Below, in pieces: positions 1-8,968 of a stretch of DNA of 64,000 bases. Position 1 is the first letter of the stretch. Every line of letters starts with the position of its first letter. The notes under the pieces were generated by a model. That model searched no databases, was not told where the DNA came from, and was given only the letters and a program-made list of their open reading frames with translations. Origin of the DNA: Parvularcula bermudensis HTCC2503 (GTDB taxonomy: Bacteria; Pseudomonadota; Alphaproteobacteria; Caulobacterales; Parvularculaceae). The position numbers were made by a program, and so were the translations under genes. The stretch is taken from NCBI RefSeq assembly GCF_000152825.2, contig NC_014414.1, positions 310,001-374,000 of the forward strand, read 5' to 3'.

Positions 1-1052
1 TAGCGGGAATAGTTCTCGATCCCCTGACACGACCCGGTGGCTTCCATCATCTCAATGTCGAATTGCACCCGCTGTTCGAGCCGCTGGGCCTCAATCAGTT
101 TTCCCTCCTGGTGGAGAATGGGGAGCGTTGCGGCCAGCTCTTTCTTGATCCCCTCAATAGCCCGGCGCAGGGTCGGCCGCGGCGTGACATAGTGGCTGTT
201 CGCATACATTTTGATCCGCGGCAGATCCGCGATCTTTTGCCCGGTCAGTGGATCGAACTCGGTGATGGCTTCGATTTCGTCCCCGAACAGACTGATCCGC
301 CAGGCCACATCCTCAAGGTGCGCGGGAAAGATCTCGACGATATCCCCCCGCGCCCGGAACGCACCGCGGGCGAAGGCCACATCGTTGCGCTTATATTGAA
401 GCGCGACGAGGTCGGCCAAAAGCTGCTTGCGCTCGACTGTTTCCCCAACCTCAAGCGTAAAGGTCATTTCGGTATAGGTTTCGACCGACCCGATCCCGTA
501 AATACACGATACCGAAGCGATGATGATGACATCGTCCCGTTCAAGAAGCGCCCGGGTCGCCGAATGGCGCATCCGGTCGATCTGCTCATTGATCGTCGAC
601 TCTTTTTCGATATAGGTATCAGTACGCGGAACATAAGCTTCCGGCTGATAGTAATCGTAATAGGAAACGAAATACTCGACCGCGTTGTCAGGAAAGAAGC
701 TCTTGAATTCGCCGTAAAGCTGCGCCGCGAGGGTCTTATTATGCGCCAGGATGAGCGCCGGCCGCTGGGTCGCCTCAATGATCTTCGCCATGGTGAAGGT
801 CTTGCCTGAACCGGTGACCCCCAACAGCACCTGATCCTGCTCCTGGGCCGCAATGCCCGCCACCAATTCGGCGATGGCCGCAGGTTGGTCGCCGGCCGGC
901 TCGTAATCCGAGCTGACCCGGAAAGCCCTCCCCCCCTCCATCTTTTCCGGGCGGGAGGGGCGATGGGGGCTCCAGGTCGCTGGCTCCATGCGGCCGTGAT
1001 AGGTGGCGACGGCTTCGGAGAAGGCGAGAGTGTCAGGGATGGGATCGGCCAT
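1..1052 (-). CDS. uvrB: UvrABC excinuclease subunit B, 5' part (runs off the left edge)
   Basis: Nucleotide excision repair helicase that receives damaged DNA from UvrA and recruits UvrC. About 350 N-terminal residues are visible of a family norm near 670-700. Seen directly: Walker A GVTGSGKT at about residues 78-85, the damage-probing beta-hairpin region [12 protein letters not shown], and [10 protein letters not shown] just before the helicase domain. The reading frame opens after a TGA near 1171. The ATG at 1052 gives [11 protein letters not shown] and is my choice; an in-frame ATG at 989 is the alternative, and neither has a strong ribosome binding site. A roughly 45-residue extension before the conserved start is seen in other alphaproteobacterial UvrB proteins. 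Identity is very secure, the start less so. Confidence 0.93.
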   Translation of the reverse strand, partial: MADPIPDTLAFSEAVATYHGRMEPATWSPHRPSRPEKMEGGRAFRVSSDYEPAGDQPAAIAELVAGIAAQEQDQVLLGVTGSGKTFTMAKIIEATQRPALILAHNKTLAAQLYGEFKSFFPDNAVEYFVSYYDYYQPEAYVPRTDTYIEKESTINEQIDRMRHSATRALLERDDVIIIASVSCIYGIGSVETYTEMTFTLEVGETVERKQLLADLVALQYKRNDVAFARGAFRARGDIVEIFPAHLEDVAWRISLFGDEIEAITEFDPLTGQKIADLPRIKMYANSHYVTPRPTLRRAIEGIKKELAATLPILHQEGKLIEAQRLEQRVQFDIEMMEATGSCQGIENYSR

Positions 1053-1169
1053 GCCGCAGAGATAGCTCCCGCGGTCGGCCTGTTCAACGCAACGGAGCGG
1101 GGAGCAAAGATCTGGGGGCAAGGGATCAGGCGGAGCGCCCCTTACCTGGCCCCTCTTGGCCCCTCTTGG

Positions 1170-1712
1170 TCAGACGACGGCGTCCAATGAGTCCTTGAGT
1201 TTCGTTCTGGCGCGCGACAACCGGGACCTGACCGTCCCGACCGGGACATCGAGCGCTTCGGCGACATCCTCGTAGCGGAGACCGTCGACGGCGATCATCG
1301 ACAACATTGTCCGATCATCCGACGACAAATTCTCCATTGAGGTACATAGATCGCGGAACGCCATAAAGCTGTCCTGATTGCCCTCAACCGACAGCGCCAA
1401 GAGGGGCGCGTCGTCGAGCTCAAGGGCAATGCCGCGGCTTTGCTCCCGGCGGATTTGGTTCAGGAACACCCGCCGACAGACAGTGAACATCCATGACCGC
1501 AAATTCCGCCCATCAAAGAGATATTGCTTGCGGAGGCACCGCTCCAGGCAGTCCTGAACCAGATCAGCGGCCCGATCTTCGTTGCGGGTCAGACTGAACG
1601 CAAATCGGCGCAACGCGCATAAGGCCTCGGCGGCGTCCGGGTGATCCAGCAGATCCCCGTCACGCTGCTTCAGTCGGTCCGCACGGGCCCGAGCGAGATA
1701 TTGTGATCCCAT
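1170..1712 (-). CDS. ECF-type RNA polymerase sigma factor
   Basis: Alternative sigma factor of about 180 residues with only regions 2 and 4, as in the ECF group. Region 2 holds RAADLVQDCLERCL and NLRSWMFTVCRR; region 4 holds LRYEDVAEALDVPVGTVRSR, the -35-reading helix-turn-helix. The ATG at 1712 is chosen because GAGAGAGGG lies 7 bases upstream; in-frame starts at 1733 and 1766 have poorer sites. No anti-sigma, NepR or PhyR gene is adjacent, so its controlling signal is not evident. The EcfG general-stress group is possible because the overall layout is similar, but I cannot assign the subgroup by eye. Confidence 0.85.
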   Translation of the reverse strand: MGSQYLARARADRLKQRDGDLLDHPDAAEALCALRRFAFSLTRNEDRAADLVQDCLERCLRKQYLFDGRNLRSWMFTVCRRVFLNQIRREQSRGIALELDDAPLLALSVEGNQDSFMAFRDLCTSMENLSSDDRTMLSMIAVDGLRYEDVAEALDVPVGTVRSRLSRARTKLKDSLDAVV

Positions 1713-1803
1713 GGGTCTGCCCTCTCTCATTCGACATCGTCGCCGTAACAGAGCCGCCGGACCCAAAGAAATGCTTTTTACATCAATTGCTTATGGCGAA
1801 AGA

Positions 1804-1849
1804 GTGACATAACGCACCGTGTCATTATGGGGGATAGTAGTGACTCACT
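1804..1849. promoter_or_regulatory. Two dyads upstream of the ECF sigma gene
   Basis: Between the sigma gene and the ribbon-helix-helix gene are two small dyads. TGACA (1805-1809) and TGTCA (1820-1824) form one, and AGTGACTCACT (1839-1849) is a near-perfect odd palindrome. Both lie 90-140 bp upstream of the sigma ATG, where an operator or activator site could act. I saw no clear sigma-70 promoter beside them. Confidence 0.3.
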
Positions 1850-1963
1850 CATGTCGAAACCCGCACAGCGTGTGGGGTCCGCATCGCCACCGCCCGGAAA
1901 CGGGCGCAGGGCAAGTCGGGAAAGCGGCATGTGAATAATACGACAGGCCGTCCGGCGGGACAG

Positions 1964-2170
1964 TCAGGAAGAGAGCTTACGGAGGGAGGTGAGGACTTGA
2001 TCGGCCTGTTCCGGAGAGGATTCGGCCAATTTGAGCCCCAGCGCGATCAGTTCCCGCACCGCGGAAGACCGGCTATCCGCCCGATTGGCGAAACGCCAAT
2101 CGTCGATGGTCGCCAGCTCAGTTTCGGTGATGAGAACCTGAAGCTTTGATAATCGCTTCTCGGAAACCAC
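1964..2170 (-). CDS. Small ribbon-helix-helix protein
   Basis: A 68-residue protein resembling the CopG/Arc ribbon-helix-helix fold. The N-terminal strand is KRLSKLQVLI, followed by a helix with TIDDWRFANRADSRSSAVRE and then LIALGLKL. A GTG at 2168-2170 preceded by an AAAGG-like site is the start. Such proteins bind DNA as dimers and often repress their own gene or a partner toxin gene. No toxin-like reading frame is adjacent, so a stand-alone regulator is more likely than an antitoxin. The helical signature is clear; the target is unknown. Confidence 0.7.
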   Translation of the reverse strand: MVSEKRLSKLQVLITETELATIDDWRFANRADSRSSAVRELIALGLKLAESSPEQADQVLTSLRKLSS

Positions 2171-2444
2171 GCCGCTTCGACCTTTCTAGGACGGTATTTT
2201 GCCACCTCGTCCGAAGGCGTCAACGAACCGATCCAAGCGTTCTCCCTCTTCGAGCCCACCGCTGCAAAGGTCAAGACCGACATGAAATAGCTCATCAAAT
2301 GGCGTTTGGAGGGCGCGGCTGGAAGCGAGCGACGAGTGTTAACGATGAGGTGGCCCATCCCTTGCGTTTTCGCCCCCGTCGCGTAATCGTGCCGAAGAAA
2401 GCGCTCCGGGCGGGAGCGGTGTGTCTATCAGGGGGCCAACGTCA

Positions 2445-3341
2445 ATGACTCTCACTCATCTCGATCGCCTTGAGGCGGAAAGCCTACATATCATTCGCGA
2501 GGTGGCCGCCGAGTGCGAAAACCCCGTAATGCTCTATTCGGTGGGCAAGGACAGCTCCGTCATGCTGCACCTTGCGCTGAAGGCTTTCTCCCCCTCGCTG
2601 CCTCCTTTTCCTTTCCTCCATGTCGACACGACATGGAAATTCCGGGAAATGATCAAATTCCGGGATGAAACGGCGGAAAAACTCGGCCTTGACCTGAAAG
2701 TTCACATCAATGCCGAAGGGGTGCGGGACAATGTCGGTCCCTTCTCCCACGGCAGCGCCTATCACACCGATGTGATGAAGACCCAGGCGTTGAAACAGGC
2801 CCTCGACAAATACGGGTTCGACGCCGCCTTTGGCGGGGCGCGCCGCGACGAGGAAAAATCTCGGGCGAAGGAACGCATCTTCTCCTTCCGGGCCCCCGGT
2901 CACCGCTGGGACCCCAAAAATCAGCGGCCGGAGCTTTGGAGCATCTACAATACTCGCATCCGCAAAGGGGAGAGTATCCGGGTGTTCCCGCTGTCCAATT
3001 GGACGGAGCTGGATATCTGGCAATATATTTACCGCGAGAATATCGAAATTCCCGATCTCTATTTCGCTGCCGAACGGCCGATCGTGGAAATCGATGGCAC
3101 CCTGATTATGGTCGACGATGACCGCATCCCCCTCGAAGGGCGTGAGCCCCAGATGAAATCGGTCCGGTTCCGGACCTTGGGCTGCTATCCGTTGACGGGG
3201 GCGGTGGAGAGCACAGCCGCCACCCTGCCCGACATCATCCAGGAGACCTTGTTGGCCAAGGGGTCCGAGCGCGAGGGGCGCGTGATCGACCACGATCAGG
3301 CCGCGTCGATGGAGAAGAAAAAGCAAGAGGGATACTTCTAA
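2445..3341 (+). CDS. cysD: Sulfate adenylyltransferase small subunit CysD
   Basis: Catalyses adenylyl transfer from ATP to sulfate, giving APS, in complex with the GTPase CysN. The protein has 298 residues, normal for the family. The PP-loop ATP-binding motif [10 protein letters not shown] is at residues 31-40, and [15 protein letters not shown] and [15 protein letters not shown] follow as expected. ATG 2445 (MTLTHLDRL) matches family N-termini and has a GGGGG stretch upstream; a longer in-frame start at 2421 is less likely. The stop overlaps the start of cysNC (TAATG), so translation is probably coupled. The 273 bp upstream (2172-2444) hold no other gene or recognised riboswitch and presumably carry the promoter. 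Confidence 0.96.
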   Translation: MTLTHLDRLEAESLHIIREVAAECENPVMLYSVGKDSSVMLHLALKAFSPSLPPFPFLHVDTTWKFREMIKFRDETAEKLGLDLKVHINAEGVRDNVGPFSHGSAYHTDVMKTQALKQALDKYGFDAAFGGARRDEEKSRAKERIFSFRAPGHRWDPKNQRPELWSIYNTRIRKGESIRVFPLSNWTELDIWQYIYRENIEIPDLYFAAERPIVEIDGTLIMVDDDRIPLEGREPQMKSVRFRTLGCYPLTGAVESTAATLPDIIQETLLAKGSEREGRVIDHDQAASMEKKKQEGYF

Positions 3342-5254
3342 TGGCGACCTCACCCAAGGATCTTGCAGCCGTTGAAAGCGACGTGGTCGCCTATCTCGAA
3401 AAGCACGAGCAAAAATCCCTGCTTCGCTTCATCACCTGCGGCTCGGTGGACGATGGGAAGTCGACCCTTATCGGCCGCCTCCTCTATGATTCCCAAATGC
3501 TGTACGAGGACCAATTGTCGAGCCTCGAGCAGGACTCCAAGAAAATGGGGACCCAAGGGGATCAAATCGACTTTGCGCTGCTCGTGGACGGTCTCGCCGC
3601 GGAACGGGAACAGGGCATCACGATCGACGTGGCCTATCGGTTCTTCTCCACGGACCGTCGGAAATTCATCGTGGCGGATACGCCCGGCCACGAACAATAT
3701 ACCCGTAACATGGCCACCGGGGCCTCGACGGCGCAACTCGCCATCCTGCTGGTCGACGCCCGCGCCGGGCTCATGACCCAAACCCGGCGGCACAGCTTTA
3801 TCTGCTCGCTCTTAGGCATTCGTCACATCGTCCTGGCCGTCAACAAAATGGATCTCGTCGATTACAGCGAAGACAAGTTCAAAGAGATCGAAGCGGATTA
3901 TCGCGACTTCTCGAAGGGCCTCGGCTTTGAGGGCATTACCTGCATTCCGATCAGCGCCCTGGCCGGGGACAATATCACGGCGTCCTCTGAGAATACCCCG
4001 TATTATACCGGCCCCTCTCTGATGGATCATCTCGAGACGGTGAATGTTGAACGATCGGAACAGCGTCCCTTCCGGATGCCTGTCCAATGGGTCAATCGCC
4101 CCAATCTCGACTTCCGGGGCTTTTCGGGCACCGTTGCCAGCGGGTCGATCTCCCCTGGGGATGAGATCATCACCATTCCGTCAGGGCAACGATCCAAAGT
4201 GGCCCGGATCGTCACAATGGGCGGCGATCTCGACATGGCCGAAACCGATCAAGCGGTAACGATCACCCTTGAGGACGAGATCGATATCTCCCGCGGCGAT
4301 ATCATTTGCGGGGGCCAGGCCCCGGCGGATCAGACCGATCAATTCTCCGCCCACCTCATCTGGATGTCGGACGAGGAAATGTTGCCTGGACGGCAATATA
4401 TCCTCAAAACCGCCAATAAATCCGTGACCGGCGTGGTCACCGATTTGCGGAACAAGATCGACGTCAATACCCTTGAGCAGCGGCCGGGGAAGACCCTTGG
4501 CCTGAACGAGATCGCGGTCTGTAAATTCAACTTGTCAGCGCCGATTGGCTACGATCCTTACAAGGAAAATCGGGCCACCGGCAGTTTTATCCTGATCGAC
4601 CGTCAAACCCATTCGACGGTGGCGGCCGGGATGATCGACCACTCCCTGCGTCGGGCCTCCAACGTCGTCTGGCAGGACCTTGAGGTGGGAACGGCCGAAC
4701 GGGCGGCCATCAAGATGCAGCGCCCTGCCCTGCTCTGGTTCACCGGCCTCTCTGGGGCGGGTAAATCGACGATTGCCAATTTGGTCGAAAAACGCCTCTA
4801 CGACCGCGGACGCCACACCTATATTCTCGACGGGGACAATGTGCGGCACGGTCTGAACAAGGACCTCGGCTTCACTGACGCCGACCGGGTCGAGAATATT
4901 CGGCGCGTGGCTGAGACCGCGAAGCTGATGGTCGATGCCGGGTTGATCGTCCTGTCCGCCTTCATCTCACCGTTCCGCACCGAGCGACAAATGGCCCGCT
5001 CCCTCCTTGGCGAGGGGAAATTCATCGAGGTGTTTATCGATACCCCGCTGAATGTTGCGGAAGAACGCGATGTGAAGGGCCTCTACAAAAAGGCGCGGGC
5101 GGGGGAGATCACGAATTTCACCGGCATCGACTCTGAGTACGAGCCGCCGAAAGAGGCTGAGATCCATATCGACACCACCGCCCTCAGCTCTGTTGAGGCC
5201 GCGGAGAAGATCATCGCCTATCTCGAGGAAGGCGGATATCTCGACGCCGAATAA
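3341..5254 (+). CDS. cysNC: Bifunctional sulfate adenylyltransferase large subunit / adenylylsulfate kinase
   Basis: Fusion of 637 residues. The N-terminal CysN GTPase drives APS formation by CysD; the C-terminal CysC kinase phosphorylates APS to PAPS. CysN motifs: GSVDDGKST at about 34-42, DTPGHEQYT near 113 and NKMDLVDY near 168. The kinase domain begins near residue 460 with the P-loop GLSGAGKST and carries [12 protein letters not shown] and [11 protein letters not shown]. With cysD this makes a complete sulfate-to-PAPS module. No PAPS reductase, sulfite reductase or transporter genes are adjacent, so PAPS may feed assimilation encoded elsewhere or sulfation. Confidence 0.96.
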   Translation: MATSPKDLAAVESDVVAYLEKHEQKSLLRFITCGSVDDGKSTLIGRLLYDSQMLYEDQLSSLEQDSKKMGTQGDQIDFALLVDGLAAEREQGITIDVAYRFFSTDRRKFIVADTPGHEQYTRNMATGASTAQLAILLVDARAGLMTQTRRHSFICSLLGIRHIVLAVNKMDLVDYSEDKFKEIEADYRDFSKGLGFEGITCIPISALAGDNITASSENTPYYTGPSLMDHLETVNVERSEQRPFRMPVQWVNRPNLDFRGFSGTVASGSISPGDEIITIPSGQRSKVARIVTMGGDLDMAETDQAVTITLEDEIDISRGDIICGGQAPADQTDQFSAHLIWMSDEEMLPGRQYILKTANKSVTGVVTDLRNKIDVNTLEQRPGKTLGLNEIAVCKFNLSAPIGYDPYKENRATGSFILIDRQTHSTVAAGMIDHSLRRASNVVWQDLEVGTAERAAIKMQRPALLWFTGLSGAGKSTIANLVEKRLYDRGRHTYILDGDNVRHGLNKDLGFTDADRVENIRRVAETAKLMVDAGLIVLSAFISPFRTERQMARSLLGEGKFIEVFIDTPLNVAEERDVKGLYKKARAGEITNFTGIDSEYEPPKEAEIHIDTTALSSVEAAEKIIAYLEEGGYLDAE

Positions 5255-5292
5255 GGGCGTCGAGATGATTGTCGAAACCGGCGGATGGGACG

Positions 5293-5324
5293 CCAACGGG
5301 CCGTCGGAGAGGATGGCCCGTTGG
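5293..5324 (+). terminator. Hairpin after cysNC
   Basis: Perfect 10-bp inverted repeat CCAACGGGCC / GGCCCGTTGG with a 12-base loop, 39 bp after the cysNC stop and followed by ATCATTTT. The stem is GC-rich and the T tract is short, so termination is likely but not certain. Confidence 0.6.
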
Positions 5325-5325
5325 A

Positions 5326-5414
5326 TCATTTTGACGCGAAGTGGAAACCGGTTCGCGTCAAGAAAGTGCGATAAAATAATATCCTAGAGACGTTTTGCCA
5401 CTCCGATCGATACG
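5326..5414. repeat. Dispersed intergenic repeat, copy 1, with perfect hairpin
   Basis: A roughly 85-bp element between the convergent cysNC and kinase genes. Its core TTGACGCGAA (5331-5340) and TTCGCGTCAA (5352-5361) form a perfect 10-bp hairpin around GTGGAAACCGG. It is followed by AAGAAAGTGCG, an AT-rich stretch, AGAGACG and GATCGATACG. The same order of blocks recurs at 19320-19418, also between convergent genes. From memory, similar GTGGAAACC / AAGAAAATGCG sequences recur in alphaproteobacterial genomes. Confidence 0.7.
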
Positions 5415-5417
5415 GGC

Positions 5418-6857
5418 TTAGGGCCGTTCGGTCTGTGTCTCTGCCCGATCATCCTGTGGCGGATCATTAGGGGCCAAATCTTCAGGAGCCGGAGAGACAG
5501 GAGCGGCGGGCAGGCAGATCGTGACCTGTGCGCCCCCACCGGTTGCGCGGCCAATCGTCAGGGCGCCGCCATGGGCCGACGCGGCCGCCTCGGCAATAGC
5601 AAGACCAAGACCCGCCCCCCCCGTCACCCGGCTTCGCGATACTTCTCCCCTCTCGAACGGTTTGATCAGCCGGCTGGCCTCCTCGCCCTGCGCCGGAAAT
5701 CCTTCGCCGCAATCCTCAACGCGGAGCAGAACGTCCCCCCCAGCACGGCGGATGTCGAGCCGTATCGGCGGCGCGCCATAGCGATCGGCGTTATCGAGAA
5801 TATTCTCCATCGCGCGCTGTAAGAGCATCGGGAACCCCTGAACAATCAGGCCTCGCTCCCCGCCGACCTCCAAAGCGGGATGGGTGGCCGCCAGTTCGGC
5901 GCAAAGCTTATCAAGGGCAATGGCTTGGCGCTCCCCGGAACCGCGCCCGGTTTTCGCCACCGCCAGAATATCGGTCAACAGAAGAGCCATGGCGTCGAGG
6001 CTCGCAATCATCTGCTCTCTGAGCTCGTCATCGGCGATACGCTCAGCGCGGAGCCTGAGGGAGGTAAGGGGCGTCCTGAGATCGTGACCAATCGCCCCCA
6101 GCATCGCATCTTTCTCCGTGAACACCGTTTCGAGTCGAGCATGCATATCGGCAAAGGCGGCCGACAAATCGGTGATATCGCTCGGCCCCCGGCGCGGCAA
6201 ATCGGGGGGCGGACCGGGAACGGTCAATTGACGCGCCGTGAGGGTCAGACGCGCCAGGGGTCGGGAAAGCTGGCGGGTGACGATCAAGGTCGCCGCCAGC
6301 AAGCCAAGATAGATCAGAATCGTCTGCACAATGAGGGGTCTGATACGCACCTGGTCGCGGAACGGCTCAGGCACGACGCTATTGACGAAGCCGCCCGAAG
6401 GGATGGGCGCGGACAGAACAAGATGACGGGGGGCTGTTTCCGCTTGCGCCAGCTGTTCATTCGCCTCACTCGGCCGGCGGCGCAGCGCCCCTGGCAATTG
6501 CGGCGCCAGGCCCACCGAAGCCCCCTCGGACGGTAATCCCTCCGCCGTCAGCGACCGGATGAGCCGCTCGGTGAGGTCTTCCTCCAGGGGGAAAGCTGCG
6601 GCAATTGGCGTTCCGGTCTCCACCGGGATGGAGAGCCCCCCAGGCCGGAGGCGGCGGCGCAGCATCGCGCCGATCGGACGCGCCTCATCGCGGGCCACGG
6701 CATCAACGAAACGATCAATCGTCGCTTGCGCTCTTACATCGGCAAGCCGGGCCCGGCTCTCAAGCAACAGTGCCAGGCTGACCCCCTGGGCCAGTAACAG
6801 GGACAGCGCAAGGACAAGGGCCATGCGCGCGGCCAGCGAGAGGCCCGACCACCTCAT
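5418..6857 (-). CDS. Two-component sensor histidine kinase (EnvZ/OmpB-like layout)
   Basis: Membrane kinase of 479 residues. Transmembrane helices lie at about 11-33 and 172-194, enclosing a periplasmic sensor of about 140 residues. A HAMP linker (about 195-245) follows, then the phospho-acceptor H-box IGHDLRTPLTSLRL with His258, and an ATPase domain with ENILDNADRYG and GGAGLGLAIAEAAA. The C-terminus is a proline- and acid-rich tail. The start overlaps the stop of the response regulator by four bases, so the two form one translationally coupled system. The stimulus is not evident; the periplasmic domain resembles no sensor I know. Confidence 0.92.
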   Translation of the reverse strand: MRWSGLSLAARMALVLALSLLLAQGVSLALLLESRARLADVRAQATIDRFVDAVARDEARPIGAMLRRRLRPGGLSIPVETGTPIAAAFPLEEDLTERLIRSLTAEGLPSEGASVGLAPQLPGALRRRPSEANEQLAQAETAPRHLVLSAPIPSGGFVNSVVPEPFRDQVRIRPLIVQTILIYLGLLAATLIVTRQLSRPLARLTLTARQLTVPGPPPDLPRRGPSDITDLSAAFADMHARLETVFTEKDAMLGAIGHDLRTPLTSLRLRAERIADDELREQMIASLDAMALLLTDILAVAKTGRGSGERQAIALDKLCAELAATHPALEVGGERGLIVQGFPMLLQRAMENILDNADRYGAPPIRLDIRRAGGDVLLRVEDCGEGFPAQGEEASRLIKPFERGEVSRSRVTGGAGLGLAIAEAAASAHGGALTIGRATGGGAQVTICLPAAPVSPAPEDLAPNDPPQDDRAETQTERP

Positions 6858-7570
6858 CGACGGCTCACGGGGACGCTGAGAACATAGCCGCCATTCCGCA
6901 CGGTCTTGATGATTTGCGGCTGCTTGGGATCGAGCTCGATTTTCTTGCGTATACGGCTGATCTGATTGTCGATGGAACGGTCGAAAAGGTGCGCTTCTCG
7001 GCCCTGGGTCGCATCCAAGAGCTGATCGCGGCTCAGCACCCGCCCCGCCGAGTCGAGCAAGACATGGAGGAGCGCGAATTCACCGCCGGTGAGGGGGATT
7101 GAGGGATGATCCGGCCCTGTGAGATGACGGCGCCCAATATCCAGATGAAAACCGGCAAAGGAGTAGCCCTCGCACGCATCGGGAGGAGGGTTTGCCCCCT
7201 CACCTCCGGCACGCCGCAGGACGGCCTTGATCCGCGCGACCAACTCCCTGGGGTTGAACGGCTTGGTCACATAATCGTCCGCCCCCAGCTCAAGCCCGAC
7301 AATGCGGTCGGTATCATCCGCCATGGCCGTCAGGAGAATAACGGGCGGCCCGCCTGTGGCCTGCCACTCACGAAGAAGAGACAATCCGTCCTCCCCCGGC
7401 ATCATGATGTCGAGGAGGACGAGATCGGGCTGAGCGGTTCGGCAAACCTCTCTGGCCTCAAGACCATCCTTCGCCCGCAGAATATCGTAATGATGACCGG
7501 CAAGATAATCGGCCAGTGGTTCGCGAATAGACGCCTCATCATCGACGATCAGTATTTTCTCTCCGCTCAT
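6854..7570 (-). CDS. OmpR/PhoB-family response regulator
   Basis: A 238-residue DNA-binding regulator that partners the kinase at 5418-6857. The receiver domain has the acidic pair VDDE, the phospho-acceptor Asp54 in VLLDIMMPGEDG, the switch Thr in LLTAMADD and Lys in YVTKPFNPREL. The winged-helix domain holds LTGGEFALLHVLL and IRKKIELDPKQPQIIKTVRN. Its ATG overlaps the yacG stop codon (ATGA). Being downstream of rng and yacG, it may be transcribed with them. No target sites can be named. Confidence 0.94.
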   Translation of the reverse strand: MSGEKILIVDDEASIREPLADYLAGHHYDILRAKDGLEAREVCRTAQPDLVLLDIMMPGEDGLSLLREWQATGGPPVILLTAMADDTDRIVGLELGADDYVTKPFNPRELVARIKAVLRRAGGEGANPPPDACEGYSFAGFHLDIGRRHLTGPDHPSIPLTGGEFALLHVLLDSAGRVLSRDQLLDATQGREAHLFDRSIDNQISRIRKKIELDPKQPQIIKTVRNGGYVLSVPVSRR

Positions 7571-7734
7571 TGCTCGGGGTCCGGCTGCTCACTTTCGTCC
7601 TCCTGAGCGGGCAGGCGATACCCCTCCGTAAGCCATCGATGAAGATCGACATGGCGGCAGCGATCCGAGCAGAATGGGCGCTCCGCCGGCACGGTCGGCG
7701 CCCCGCAGATCGGGCATCGCTCACTCTTCGACAC
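7567..7734 (-). CDS. yacG: DNA gyrase inhibitor YacG, zinc-ribbon protein
   Basis: A 55-residue zinc protein. Four cysteines (7, 10, 22, 26) fall in CPICG and PFCSDRCRHVDL, the family signature, followed by RWLTEGYRLP and an acidic tail. In Escherichia coli YacG binds GyrB and inhibits supercoiling. The likely start is GTG at 7732-7734, inside the last codons of the rng gene (14-base overlap), and the stop overlaps the response-regulator start. Its position directly after the RNase E/G gene is a common alphaproteobacterial arrangement. Identification is firm from the cysteine spacing. Confidence 0.92.
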   Translation of the reverse strand: MSKSERCPICGAPTVPAERPFCSDRCRHVDLHRWLTEGYRLPAQEDESEQPDPEQ

Positions 7735-8968
7735 GATACGCCTCCCCTCCTTGCGTCACGGCCTTCTCCTCAAAGGTCCTATCGACAAGGATCTCGAATC
7801 TCGGCCCATACCGTTCCCTCATAAGGTGCGCCGCGGGCCCTTCTCCGACAAGCCCCTCGGCAAGGCGGGGCGCAACGACGAGGCGACGCTGGGCGGTGGG
7901 ATTTCGCTCAAGCGCCGCCGCGAGGGCGCGATAGGCCGAGGCCCGCGCCACAGGGGCGCTCATCCGTCGCCCCTGCACAACCCCCTGCCCAAACGGTTCG
8001 GTCAGCTTCATAAGGGTTGAGGGCCGCGGCCGCGGGGCCACCACCAGGGCGCACCCCTCCGGCGTCACGGCGGGGACACTGACCCGGCCAAGGGGCTTCA
8101 GGGCTCTCGTGAGTTGGTCCCGAAAGATCTTCGGGGCGGCGATGGCACCGCGCGGGGCATCGATCAAGATCTGGCCCCCTGCCCCAGCGAGGGATAACAG
8201 TCGGCCGAGCGGCCGCATCGCCTCAGCCAAAAGACGACTGCCCGCGCCCGCCTTGGACTGGCCGGCCCCCTGGGCCAGATCGAGATCGACGGTGAAAGCG
8301 GCCTCGGTTTCCTCAATCGTCAGCGCCCCCCCTCCTGGGATTATATGCCGATGACGGAGCGCTTCTTCCTCTGCAAGATCAATCTGTTCCCCTATCTGTT
8401 TCATCGGCAAGGTCTCCGCCACCCCTCCCAAAAAGGGCGCAAGTCGCGCCGCCGCCTCACCGGTGGTGACGATAACCCGATCTTCGGCCTGTAGTCCCAA
8501 CGTCATCAGAAGACGGATTTCCACCGGACAGATATCGATCCGCCCCGGCTCCCCCTCCCGGCTTAACTGGGGGCCGATCCGGTCAGCGAGTAACTGATCC
8601 TCCCCCAGCGGACCGGGGGTCGCCCGCTGGGCCGTGAGCCGTAACAGAGGAAGGGCCGCCGACCATTTGTCCGTGACGTCAGGGCCCTTTGCGCCCATTG
8701 CCTCCCGCTTGATTTCAACGATCAGGGTCGCGCCGACCGGGGGCAATTTCCCGGGGCGGCGCAAGAACCCCTCTCCCCCCGTGCCCAAATCGACAAAGGC
8801 CGCGCCGAGCCGAGGGTCGTGACCCAGAACTTTCGCCCTGTAGAGATCACCCAGCAGGGCCTCCCTCTTATCCCCTGTGGCATGGGCGATTTTTACCGGC
8901 CCATCCTCGTCCATCCTCAGGACACGAATCATTAGAGGAGAGGTTTCGAGAAAAAGGCGTGCGCCCAT
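7721..8968 (-). CDS. Short RNase E/G family protein
   Basis: A 415-residue relative of RNase G. It has an N-terminal S1-like part (LYRAKVLGHDPRLGAAFVDL and GEGFLRRPGKLPPVGATL) and the catalytic core. Asp residues that match the metal-binding pair of RNase E lie in GGALTIEETEAAFTVDLDL and GGQILIDAPRG. The CPxC zinc-link that joins dimers in RNase E is missing; the only cysteines are in DICPVE and EGCALV. It is therefore a reduced form and may act as a monomer or on a narrow substrate set. Its ATG overlaps the maf stop by one base (TGATG), and its end overlaps yacG. Confidence 0.85.
   Translation of the reverse strand: MGARLFLETSPLMIRVLRMDEDGPVKIAHATGDKREALLGDLYRAKVLGHDPRLGAAFVDLGTGGEGFLRRPGKLPPVGATLIVEIKREAMGAKGPDVTDKWSAALPLLRLTAQRATPGPLGEDQLLADRIGPQLSREGEPGRIDICPVEIRLLMTLGLQAEDRVIVTTGEAAARLAPFLGGVAETLPMKQIGEQIDLAEEEALRHRHIIPGGGALTIEETEAAFTVDLDLAQGAGQSKAGAGSRLLAEAMRPLGRLLSLAGAGGQILIDAPRGAIAAPKIFRDQLTRALKPLGRVSVPAVTPEGCALVVAPRPRPSTLMKLTEPFGQGVVQGRRMSAPVARASAYRALAAALERNPTAQRRLVVAPRLAEGLVGEGPAAHLMRERYGPRFEILVDRTFEEKAVTQGGEAYRVEE

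Noticed and set aside
1141-1170. Tandem CCCCTCTTGG repeats
   Set aside because: Only two adjacent copies of a short sequence, no sign of a larger repeat.
2172-2444. Riboswitch upstream of cysD
   Set aside because: No recognised SAM or other aptamer pattern could be made out in the 273 bases.
2484-3353. 289-residue minus-strand reading frame
   Set aside because: Antisense to cysD; composition and lack of a family match identify it as a shadow.
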